NCBI GenBank assembly: GCA_007116425.1
Contig: SKIL01000295.1
Location: 1-15,337, forward strand
From: Bacteriovoracaceae bacterium
GTDB taxonomy: Bacteria; Bdellovibrionota; Bacteriovoracia; Bacteriovoracales; Bacteriovoracaceae
Length of the DNA: 15,337 nt
Direction of reading: 5' to 3'
In this document: piece after piece, positions 7,080-14,462 of the stretch
Position numbering within the stretch: the stretch's first letter is position 1
Layout: the number at the start of each line of letters is the position of its first letter
Notes under the pieces: model-generated
Seen by the model: only the letters and a program-made list of their open reading frames with translations
What the model was told of the DNA's origin: nothing
Database searches by the model: none
Made by a program: the position numbers and the translations under genes

Positions 7080-8604
7080 ATAATGAATCCTCAGATGACT
7101 CGACCTCAACTTGTCCGTCATGAATTTCTTCCACAAGGTTATGAAACATTTTTAATAACTTTTCTCTATCTTGCACAAAAATATGTTCTCGAACACCAGC
7201 GTTCGAAAACTTCTTAAATAAGGGATAAAAGTCTGATGGTTTCGAAATTTTTATAACTTTTGAAGAGTCGTATGACTTAATAAATTCGTACTCAGTTGAT
7301 CTATGAATTTTTGGGCCACAAAAAATCATTGCACCAGACACAAATGGCTCAATGACAGAATGTATAGACCGCCCAAAACCACCACCAACAAATACATTGG
7401 GAGTAAATTGATAAAGTTCACATAAAATACCAGGCGTTAAAATCAAGTGAGGCCCAGGTCTTTCTAGATGAGCGGCAATTATCTCATTTGCCTGCTTAAG
7501 ATCCATATTAGATTTCCAAATATAAATCGGTACATCTGATTTTTTTCCATTTTCAAAATGTTTAGAAATATCTTTTGTAAAATCATCAATATAATCTTTG
7601 TTAAGTAAATGTGGAGCAATAATTGTTAAGTTGGCAGCAAAGTCCCAATTGGAGGGCAAACACTTAATGTCTTCGATCCAAGCACTCCCAAACAGGAGTA
7701 CTCTGTCCGAAATCCCTGCACCAGTTTGAAGCATCTCAATAAAAAGGTGGGAAACGGGCCATTTAATTTTGAGATTATCATTTGACATTTCGAGACGGTG
7801 GATAATTCTCACCAGTCTAAAGTCAAAAGTTCTAAACTGTTTTAAATGATACAGCTCCCCACAAAGTTTTTTAAAACGCTTTTCTTCTGCACTTGAGGCA
7901 AAGTATATCGAATCAAAGTGAGATATAAGTTGACGCCAATAAAAACGACGAAAAACTAAAGCTAGTTCTCGAAACGAGGAGTAAGGGAAAGACTTTTTAG
8001 CTTGAATTTGATCCGAAAACAACGGTTTATTTATAAGAGTGGCCGACAATAAAATAACTCTCTTTGAATTAAGTTTGGAGAGTAAAAGGAGATGAGGGTA
8101 AAAGTCATATCGACAAAAATAAAAGTCTGTTGCCCTTAACCGAGACATCGATCGAGAAAAATATGTAGATGTCCCAAAAAAAGAAAGCAGGGGCAAGACA
8201 CAAACTTCCAACATTGAGGATTCAGTATGTTTAAGTTCTAGTTCCTCAATCTTTTTACTTACACTTTTTGAGGCATAAAAAAGCAAGACTCGCTTATTTC
8301 TGTAAATATAACTCTCCAGGACAGGGATAACTTGCTCGAGTTCACCCTCGGAGGCAACTTCAAATATTGCATCAAATTCTCCCTCTTCAACTTGAGTACT
8401 CAGCTCAAATTTTAACCTCTCCCTTATTGGCCGGGAAAACAGAGAACAGATCACCAGTACAGGATGAGCAAAAAAAATGAGCCCTACTCCTAAAGTTTGA
8501 ATAAAATAAAAAAATATACGGGCCATCATTAAAATATTCCCAAAACCGACTTTTTTTATCAAAACATAGAAGCCTATTTTCGCAACTGCACTATGAAATG
8601 TCAC
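7069..8604 (-). CDS. Divergent 3-deoxy-D-manno-octulosonic acid (Kdo) transferase-like glycosyltransferase, GT30/WaaA-like
   Basis: This is a 511-residue protein from GTG 8604. An ATG at 8529 (residue 26, MMARIFFYFIQTLG) would start where E. coli KdtA starts and is a realistic alternative; neither has a strong ribosome site. A hydrophobic anchor spans about 29-56. Blocks matching KdtA in order: FEVASEGELEQVIPVLE (KdtA ASVGE, Glu87), CRYDFYPHLLLL at 164-175 (KdtA ETELWPN), LLFGSAWIED near 303-312 (KdtA GSTHxGEE), IIAPHL (KdtA APRHPER, Arg lost), and VFVGGGFGRSIHSVIEPF at 404-421 (KdtA GGSxxxxGGHNxLEPA). WaaA adds Kdo to lipid A precursor at the inner membrane. It is longer than the usual ~425 and several charged residues differ, so donor or acceptor may have changed. 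It is first in the set, followed by the overlapping oxidoreductase. Confidence 0.72.
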   Translation of the reverse strand: MTFHSAVAKIGFYVLIKKVGFGNILMMARIFFYFIQTLGVGLIFFAHPVLVICSLFSRPIRERLKFELSTQVEEGEFDAIFEVASEGELEQVIPVLESYIYRNKRVLLFYASKSVSKKIEELELKHTESSMLEVCVLPLLSFFGTSTYFSRSMSRLRATDFYFCRYDFYPHLLLLSKLNSKRVILLSATLINKPLFSDQIQAKKSFPYSSFRELALVFRRFYWRQLISHFDSIYFASSAEEKRFKKLCGELYHLKQFRTFDFRLVRIIHRLEMSNDNLKIKWPVSHLFIEMLQTGAGISDRVLLFGSAWIEDIKCLPSNWDFAANLTIIAPHLLNKDYIDDFTKDISKHFENGKKSDVPIYIWKSNMDLKQANEIIAAHLERPGPHLILTPGILCELYQFTPNVFVGGGFGRSIHSVIEPFVSGAMIFCGPKIHRSTEYEFIKSYDSSKVIKISKPSDFYPLFKKFSNAGVREHIFVQDREKLLKMFHNLVEEIHDGQVEVESSEDSLYDK

Positions 8605-8611
8605 TGAAAGT

Positions 8612-8659
8612 TTTGCCTATTCTAAGTCAGATAAACAAACAAACTCGTTTAAAAGTCAA
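8612..8659 (-). promoter_or_regulatory. Weak candidate promoter of the Kdo-transferase-like gene
   Basis: The minus strand has TTGACT (8659-8654), an 18-bp spacer and TTTATC (8635-8630). An alternative -10, TAGAAT, lies at 8624-8619. Either would start transcription within about 20 nt of the GTG at 8604, in the divergent gap shared with the GYF_2 gene. Motif match only; the GTG start and this promoter support each other weakly. Confidence 0.3.
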
Positions 8660-8704
8660 ATAAACCGATACAGCTACTGAATATTTGGCCTAGGAAACAG
8701 GTGT

Positions 8705-10213
8705 ATGGGGAAACTCATGAGTAATCAAAAAAATAGTGAAATTGTCGTTGATCAAATTTTAATTGAGTCGGCCCTTTTAACTCTCGATAAAGACTCAATT
8801 GAAGAGCTCGAGAAAGAGACTCAAAATGACAACCAAATCATCCACAAGTTAAGCCTGGAGTGGCCTCATAGTGAAGAGTCTGAGCTCTTCTGGCTTAAAA
8901 TCAATAAGACCGTTATTGGCCTTTTCTGGAAGTTTGACTTAAAAAACTATATCCAACAAAACCTCACGAGTAGCGAAGACTTTGAGATTTCTGAAGTGAA
9001 GCTACTTTCACAACTTAAAATCGAAGATTTAAAGTCTTTGGCAGAGTCCTCAGGTGATTACTTCTCTCAGCAAAAATGGGCAAATATTTATGATAACGAT
9101 TTCTTCCAAAGAAGAAACGACGAGAAAGCATCTCACCTACAAAGCTTATCGCCAGAACAGGAGACCTACTATCTCCTAGAGAATGGACAGAAGAGCGGTC
9201 CTTTTAATTATGAACAAATCGCTGAAATGGTTGAGAAAAAAATATTGCTTGTCACTGATATGCTCAGTATAGACGAGGGGCAAACTTGGGGCCGTCTCTA
9301 CGAGATAGAAGAGTTTGATAGAAGAGCATTGAAACTTAATCAATCTGAACTTCCCTTCAGGCCAAACCAACGTCCAGAAGACCTAGAACAGGTGCATGCC
9401 ACGATTTTTAAAAAGTGGAAAAAAAGAAAGGAAAGCGACACAGGAGTTATTGCTGGCCTTGCCTATGTTGAAAAAGTAAGGAGTGGTCTTGTAAAAAAAG
9501 ACAGGGAAATGAAAGATGAACTGGATAAAAAAAGTACCGAAACGGCCCACCTGTTTTCAAATTGGTCTATTCAAAAGAGCTTTTATACGGCCGCGATTAT
9601 CGGTCCAGTTATTTTACTCAGTATTGTTTTTTGGCCGTCTGATTCAAAGCATGAATCCTTAAGTCCTTCTGCGAGTTCAGCTGCACCGGTTCAAGTATTA
9701 GAGCCCGTTGAAAGATTTGAGCCGGAACAAAGACTAGACTCACAAAGAAGTTCCGAAACAGCTTCACGACCGAGTGACCGTCCAAGAAGAGAGAGATCTA
9801 CAGCAAGCGAACAAAGGCCTTCAGTAAACTCTAGAGACCGATCATTTAGCAGGGAATCAACACCCTTTCGGCAAACAGAAACGTATCAGCGAGCACAACG
9901 CCAGCGAAGAGAGAGAGAAATGCGAGATCAACATCTTCAAATGGTGACGACAGATAGAGACGATCTTTATTACGATGACGCATCTGGGTCGTTAGAATTA
10001 GACCCGGTAAGAAGAACACTTTCGAGAGACATAATCGATCCTGTTGATGAATATGGGGACTATTATGACGACTACTATGATGAATCACCTCGCCGCAATA
10101 GACGCGTAAGTTCATTTCCTCCAAGTGATGATGATATTTTTGATGAAGATGATGATTTCTATGACGGCGATTTTGGGCAAGATCCTTATAGCGAACATAT
10201 TTACGACTACTAA
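8705..10213 (+). CDS. GYF_2-domain single-pass membrane protein with acidic Tyr/Asp-rich C-terminal tail
   Basis: The protein is 502 residues from ATG 8705; an in-frame ATG at 8717 (GGGGA upstream) is an equally plausible start. Residues 1-150 are acidic and helical with no recognised domain. A GYF_2 domain spans about 155-205: YYLLENGQKSGPFNYEQIAEM, then VTDMLSIDEGQTWGRL, with the family's 'GPF...eqi...g.i...t.v' layout. These domains usually bind proline-rich or other peptide partners. A TM helix follows at about 293-310 (YTAAIIGPVILLSIVFW). The rest is low complexity: Ser/Arg/Glu/Gln-rich (320-415), then very acidic and Tyr-rich (DEYGDYYDDYYDE, then DDDIFDEDDDFYDGDF), ending in IYDY. With no signal peptide the GYF domain is probably cytoplasmic and the tail external, but topology is not certain. 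Function unknown. Confidence 0.8.
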   Translation: MGKLMSNQKNSEIVVDQILIESALLTLDKDSIEELEKETQNDNQIIHKLSLEWPHSEESELFWLKINKTVIGLFWKFDLKNYIQQNLTSSEDFEISEVKLLSQLKIEDLKSLAESSGDYFSQQKWANIYDNDFFQRRNDEKASHLQSLSPEQETYYLLENGQKSGPFNYEQIAEMVEKKILLVTDMLSIDEGQTWGRLYEIEEFDRRALKLNQSELPFRPNQRPEDLEQVHATIFKKWKKRKESDTGVIAGLAYVEKVRSGLVKKDREMKDELDKKSTETAHLFSNWSIQKSFYTAAIIGPVILLSIVFWPSDSKHESLSPSASSAAPVQVLEPVERFEPEQRLDSQRSSETASRPSDRPRRERSTASEQRPSVNSRDRSFSRESTPFRQTETYQRAQRQRREREMRDQHLQMVTTDRDDLYYDDASGSLELDPVRRTLSRDIIDPVDEYGDYYDDYYDESPRRNRRVSSFPPSDDDIFDEDDDFYDGDFGQDPYSEHIYDY

Positions 10214-10275
10214 CTAACTGCACAATAGGCTAAAATAATAGACGTCAATAAACTGCTCATGATAGACTTTGGCCT

Positions 10276-10992
10276 ATGAAAATTTTAAAAAATATTGATA
10301 CAGAAGTCCTCAAGTCATTTCGTGCACCCGCCTTCCCTGGCTCTTATTTTCTAAGTTTTGAAGGGATAGAAGGAGCTGGTAAATCAACTCAGATTATCCA
10401 GCTTAAAGACTATTTAGAAAGTAAAAACTTTAACGTCATTGTTTTGCGGGAACCAGGTGGAACTCCATTTGGAGAAAGGCTACGCAAGGCGATACTTGAA
10501 TCTAAATCTGAAATTCACCCTCTTGCAGAGGCCAATTTATTTGCCTCTGCGCGCGCTCAACTTTTGTGGGAAGTCGTCCTAAAAGAGCTTGAGAACCCTG
10601 GAACAATCATTATTGCAGATCGCTACTTAGATAGCTCTCTGGCCTACCAAGGCGTTGGAAGAGGGTTGGGTTTTGGCCATATTTTGAATTTACATTCTCA
10701 ATTTCCTCTAAACTTGGTCCCTCACCTCACGTTCTATATTGAAATTGATGTCGAAACATCTCATGGCAGACAAAAGTTACGAAATGCCCCAAAAGATTAT
10801 TTTGAATCTCAGGGTGACGATTTCTACACAAAGCTCATTAGTGGTTACAATCAAGCATTAGAGTTATTTCCGAATCGTATCAAACGTATTGATGGAACAA
10901 GAAAGCTAGATGAAATTCAAAGCGAAATTCGAGTGATGACTGATAAACTTATTTCTGAAAATAAAAGCGTCACGGACCAAAAAGAGCTTTAA
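10276..10992 (+). CDS. tmk: Thymidylate kinase (dTMP kinase)
   Basis: This 238-residue enzyme phosphorylates dTMP to dTDP with ATP. P-loop GIEGAGKST is at 30-38; REPGG with Arg58 (dTMP site) at 58-62; GERLRKAI follows; DRYLDSSLAYQGVGRGLG at 115-132 carries the family DR[YH] signature. The LID region has GRQKLRN with Arg165 and Arg169; basic residues there and none in the P-loop fit the bacterial type II enzymes. Compared with E. coli (213), it has about 20 extra N-terminal residues before the SYFLSFEG strand. ATG 10276 is the only ATG in the region, though no clear Shine-Dalgarno precedes it. It lies 62 bp after the GYF_2 gene and 4 nt before the delta-prime gene, with which it must form one operon. 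Confidence 0.95.
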   Translation: MKILKNIDTEVLKSFRAPAFPGSYFLSFEGIEGAGKSTQIIQLKDYLESKNFNVIVLREPGGTPFGERLRKAILESKSEIHPLAEANLFASARAQLLWEVVLKELENPGTIIIADRYLDSSLAYQGVGRGLGFGHILNLHSQFPLNLVPHLTFYIEIDVETSHGRQKLRNAPKDYFESQGDDFYTKLISGYNQALELFPNRIKRIDGTRKLDEIQSEIRVMTDKLISENKSVTDQKEL

Positions 10993-10996
10993 CTGA

Positions 10997-11881
10997 ATGA
11001 GTTTTGATCTTAGGTCCAAACTTTCAAAGCTATATGAGCAAAAGAAGCTTGGTCACTTTTATATCATAAAGCTGAGTTCAAATAACCTGATGCCAGTTAA
11101 TGCTCAAGAGCACTTAAAAGATTGGATTCTCCAACTCTTACAAGAAGACTTTAAAATACCTCGGCCTCAAAATCATCCAGACATTTTATGGATAGAACCC
11201 GCAAGGCCTTCAGGCTACACTGTGAAAGAGGGTGAACTTGGTCAAATTCTTCACTTTCAAAACTTCCGCCCACTTGAACTAAGTCATCGATTTATCATTG
11301 TTGAGCAGTCGCACCTGATTAATGAAACCTTAGTTAATAAACTCCTCAAAGAGTTAGAATCACCAGCTCAAAACACAACTCTTTTCTTTTTAAACCCCTC
11401 GCAAAAGAGTTTTTTAGCGACCCTAGAATCTCGGGCCATCGGCCTCAGTATACCGATAAAAAGCAAGGCCGAATATTTACACAAGTTCAATCAACAAAAG
11501 TCCCTGAACTCACTAGATGAGCTCAAAGTCTTTCTCAATTCAGAGAAAATGAAATTTAAAGAGTCTGAACATTTAGATGAAAGTTCTCCTCTGGCCTTAG
11601 GTCTCAATTTCTACTGCAATTTTATTGAAGAAACACTAAAGCGATCACAAACAAAATTAACAATTCCATACGCTTGGGCACTAAATGAAATAACAACCCA
11701 AAAAATAGATGAGGCCACACTGATGTATTGGTGGCTTACAATTGAGTCTCTTAAAAAAAGTAGTTTTCAGCATAAGTCTAAATCGATAGAAATCCTTGAA
11801 TGGGCCCAAAGAGTCAGTGAGTTTAGAAACCCTGCATTATCAAGATACGAAGAAATTTTGTCGCAGACAGTCAGTTGGTAG
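10997..11881 (+). CDS. holB: DNA polymerase III delta-prime subunit-like protein (HolB-like), P-loop lost
   Basis: The protein is 294 residues. Residues 93-150 match the clamp-loader AAA+ core: FIIVEQSHLINETLVNKLLKEL (Walker B/sensor 1 area) followed by ESPAQNTTLFFLNPSQK and TLESRAIGL, the degenerate form of the 'SRC/SRxR' motif. The N-terminal segment where clamp-loader subunits carry GPxGxGKT reads GHFYIIKLSSNNLMPVNAQEH, so there is no Walker A. The four zinc-module cysteines of E. coli delta prime are also absent. Delta prime does not hydrolyse ATP in E. coli, so loss of the P-loop is compatible with a structural role. The position between tmk (4 nt upstream) and PSP1/ricT is the classic bacterial neighbourhood of holB. 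The ribosome site is weak (AAAGAG); translation may be coupled to tmk. Confidence 0.8.
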   Translation: MSFDLRSKLSKLYEQKKLGHFYIIKLSSNNLMPVNAQEHLKDWILQLLQEDFKIPRPQNHPDILWIEPARPSGYTVKEGELGQILHFQNFRPLELSHRFIIVEQSHLINETLVNKLLKELESPAQNTTLFFLNPSQKSFLATLESRAIGLSIPIKSKAEYLHKFNQQKSLNSLDELKVFLNSEKMKFKESEHLDESSPLALGLNFYCNFIEETLKRSQTKLTIPYAWALNEITTQKIDEATLMYWWLTIESLKKSSFQHKSKSIEILEWAQRVSEFRNPALSRYEEILSQTVSW

Positions 11882-11955
11882 ACAAACAAGATCAACTACG
11901 AGAATATGTTCCATCGTGACAATTATTTCAAGACACTAAAAAGGAAGCGACGCAG

Positions 11956-13101
11956 ATGTCGGCCAATATAGAAGAAAATACAGAAAAAAATACTGAAGAG
12001 AGAGAAGCTCCTCTTTCTGATAGCGAAATTCAGGATTCCGAAGAAGTCTTTGAGTCATATCAAGACGACACTACCGACGAGGATGGAACACGATATAAAC
12101 AAGGTGATGAAATCACTTTTGTAAGAGTTCGTTTTCCTGGAAATGCAAAATCATTCCCTTTCACGTTTGGCAGCAGAAAGTTTGCTTATGGGCAAACGGT
12201 TTTGGCCCAAAGTGATAGAGGTATGACTGTAGGATATATCAATAGCTTCCCCTACCAGGTTGCATTTCACAAAAATATGTTGCCGATTAGAAGTATTTAC
12301 AAAGCGGCAACGCAAGAAGACATTGCTCAGCAAAAAAGCTTTATTGATCGAGAGAAAAACGCCGAAAAAATTTGTATTAAGCTCATCGATAAATATGAAT
12401 TGGACATGAATCTGACTCATGTTGAATACATTCAATTTGGCAAGAAGGCCGTTTTTTATTTTACTGCCCCGGCCAGAGTGGATTTTAGAGAATTGGTGAA
12501 AAGCCTCGTATCCGAACTTAAAGTTCGAATCGAGCTCAGGCAAATTAGTGTAAGAGACCGCGCCGCCGCTGTTGGAGCGATTGGAGCATGTGGCCTACAG
12601 ACCTGCTGTTCATCTTTTTTACGTCACTATGGCAATGTCTCTATAAAGATGGCAAAGAACCAAAACCTGGCCTTAATCCCTACAAAAATCAATGGGGTTT
12701 GCGGTCAACTCAAATGCTGTATTAAATATGAAGATGATGTCTACACAGATAAGCGCAAAAGACTGCCCAAAGAGAACAAATTCATTCAAACTATTGGTGG
12801 TGATCGCGGTAAAGTGATTAGGCTTCATATTATTCTAGAACAATTTGAAATGATTACCGATCAAGGAAAAATTAGAAGATATGCAGCAAACCAGTTTGAT
12901 CCAGAAGTTCGACTCCCGAAAGAGTGGAAATTTCCAAATAGTTTTGATCATGTCGTAAGTGAAACGGCCAATATCATCGGACTTGAACCCAAGAAGCAGA
13001 AAAAAACTCAAGACTCTTACTTTTATGATGAAACTGATGAGCAAGAAGACGACTCCTATGATAACCACAATGGAGAGGACTTCGAGGATGATGACGAGTA
13101 A
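11956..13101 (+). CDS. ricT: PSP1-domain protein, RicT/YaaT-like
   Basis: The protein is 381 residues with AAGGA 10 nt before ATG 11956. The first ~45 residues are acidic and probably disordered. The core (about 50-330) is the PSP1/RicT family: FVRVRFPGNAKSFPFTFG, then IGACGLQTCCSSFL (Cys212, 217, 218) and IKMAKNQNLALIPTKINGVCG with QLKCCIKYED (Cys249, 254, 255). The paired C-x4-CC motifs are the signature of B. subtilis RicT (YaaT), whose cysteines help bind Fe-S clusters in the RicAFT complex that acts with RNase Y on mRNA maturation. The tail is again acidic (EDFEDDDE). Lying just after tmk and holB agrees with the B. subtilis gene order tmk ... holB-yaaT. RicA and RicF partners are not seen here; a role in RNA processing is inference. 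Confidence 0.88.
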   Translation: MSANIEENTEKNTEEREAPLSDSEIQDSEEVFESYQDDTTDEDGTRYKQGDEITFVRVRFPGNAKSFPFTFGSRKFAYGQTVLAQSDRGMTVGYINSFPYQVAFHKNMLPIRSIYKAATQEDIAQQKSFIDREKNAEKICIKLIDKYELDMNLTHVEYIQFGKKAVFYFTAPARVDFRELVKSLVSELKVRIELRQISVRDRAAAVGAIGACGLQTCCSSFLRHYGNVSIKMAKNQNLALIPTKINGVCGQLKCCIKYEDDVYTDKRKRLPKENKFIQTIGGDRGKVIRLHIILEQFEMITDQGKIRRYAANQFDPEVRLPKEWKFPNSFDHVVSETANIIGLEPKKQKKTQDSYFYDETDEQEDDSYDNHNGEDFEDDDE

Positions 13102-13115
13102 GAAAAGTTAAAAAA

Positions 13116-14462
13116 ATGGGCCTTAAGTTAATTCATACTGGAGATTGGCATCTCGGGAAGAAACTCTATAAAAGAGACCGCTTTGAGGAACATGACCTCT
13201 TTCTTGATTGGCTTGTAAAAATCTGCAAAGAAGAAGATGTAGATGCTTTAATAATAAGTGGAGATATTTTTGACTCCCCTACACCTCCTCACCGCTCACT
13301 ACAACAATTCTTTAAATTTATTGAAAATTTTCTCTCCAATACAAAAGCATACATTTATGCTATTTCGGGAAACCATGACTCAGGTCAATTATTGGAGGCC
13401 GCAAACCCACTCTTCCCACTACTTGATAACGACCGCATATTTATAAGAGGAGTTTTCGATACTAAAAGTATTGATAGACATTTTTTCACACTAGAAGCAA
13501 ACAAGAGATCAAATGAAAAAATAGGTCTCTTCTTATTTCCATATTTTAGATCAATGGAGCTCACTCAGTATGCAAGTAAAGATTATAAAGACGACGGATC
13601 AACCTTAGATAAAAACACGGAGTTAATACTTAGCGGAATTGAAAATTTATTCGCGCAGTACACAGAGTACAAGAAGCAAAATAAAACGTCCTTTGATATA
13701 CTGGTTGCTCATCACTTATTTGGTAGTTTTCAACCTTCAGGCACGGAACAAGGCCTCCATCTTTCAGGGTTAGAAAGCATTCCATTGAGTAAGCTAGAAG
13801 GTATTTTTGACTACGTAGCATTAGGACATATCCACAGGCCTCAAGTCCTAAAAAAAGACAACCCAACAGTTATTTATCCTGGGTCTCCTCTCTATATGAG
13901 ATTTTCAGAGATTAATAAAAAAAAGATCGATGATTCAAAGCAAATAGTACTCATAGATACTGAAGATTCAGAAAAATATAAAATTATACAGATACCTCCT
14001 TTTCGAAAGCTGCTTTCAATTGAGGGAAGTTTTGACAAAGATCTAGATCAAGACCTTGAGGACTCTAATTTTATTCGTAACCTAGATCAACAACTACAAT
14101 TATTAGACAGTGACAATTCCAGTGACTATAAACTCGAATGCTGGATGGAATGTCAGATTTGGCTAAATCGACCAGAAGAGGACATTCAAAGTAAAACAGA
14201 AAAGTACATACATAAAAAATGGCCGGAGCTATTAAATAAGATTGAAATCATACAATTCAATACCTTTATAAAAGGCCAAGAAAAAGATGGAAAAACAAAA
14301 GCAGAAATTGAAGCGAAAGACTTTAACAAATTAAAAACAGAGGAATTATTTAAAGTTTTTTATAAATCACAATTCCCCTCTCAAGAAGAAATTCCAAAAG
14401 ATATCGGGCACGCCTTTTTAGACTTACTCCAAAAAGTAAGACACCAAGAGAGGCAAGATTGA
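13116..14462 (+). CDS. sbcD: Exonuclease subunit SbcD (Mre11-like)
   Basis: The protein is 448 residues, a calcineurin-like metallophosphoesterase that with SbcC cuts hairpin and blocked DNA ends. Phosphodiesterase motifs in order: IHTGDWHLGK with Asp10 and His12; LIISGDIFDSPTP with Asp50; YAISGNHDSGQ with Asn86 and His87; DILVAHHLFG with His199-200; and DYVALGHIHRPQ with His238 and His240. YPGSPLYMRFSEINKKK resembles the region that follows the nuclease fold in SbcD. The capping region after 300 is poorly conserved. ATG 13116 lies 14 nt after ricT with only a weak A-rich ribosome site. The stop codon overlaps the TTG start of sbcC, so the two subunits are co-translated. Confidence 0.93.
   Translation: MGLKLIHTGDWHLGKKLYKRDRFEEHDLFLDWLVKICKEEDVDALIISGDIFDSPTPPHRSLQQFFKFIENFLSNTKAYIYAISGNHDSGQLLEAANPLFPLLDNDRIFIRGVFDTKSIDRHFFTLEANKRSNEKIGLFLFPYFRSMELTQYASKDYKDDGSTLDKNTELILSGIENLFAQYTEYKKQNKTSFDILVAHHLFGSFQPSGTEQGLHLSGLESIPLSKLEGIFDYVALGHIHRPQVLKKDNPTVIYPGSPLYMRFSEINKKKIDDSKQIVLIDTEDSEKYKIIQIPPFRKLLSIEGSFDKDLDQDLEDSNFIRNLDQQLQLLDSDNSSDYKLECWMECQIWLNRPEEDIQSKTEKYIHKKWPELLNKIEIIQFNTFIKGQEKDGKTKAEIEAKDFNKLKTEELFKVFYKSQFPSQEEIPKDIGHAFLDLLQKVRHQERQD

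Noticed and set aside
7080..7136. Longer start for the oxidoreductase-like gene at 7136
   Set aside because: It would lie deep inside the upstream gene, and the internal ATG at 7079 has GAGGA at good spacing and begins right before the Rossmann strand.
9846..10223. Open minus-strand frame rich in His and Arg opposite the GYF_2 gene tail
   Set aside because: It is the mirror of the GAT/GAC/TAT-rich acidic tail codons; the plus strand has the coherent protein and there is no ribosome site or family match for the minus frame.
10214..10275. Possible promoter or terminator between the GYF_2 gene and tmk (TAAAAT at 10231)
   Set aside because: No matching -35 and no stable hairpin; left unannotated.
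12151..12543. 130-codon minus-strand open frame opposite the PSP1/RicT gene
   Set aside because: The plus strand is a clear RicT homologue with conserved cysteines across this stretch; the minus frame has no recognisable content.
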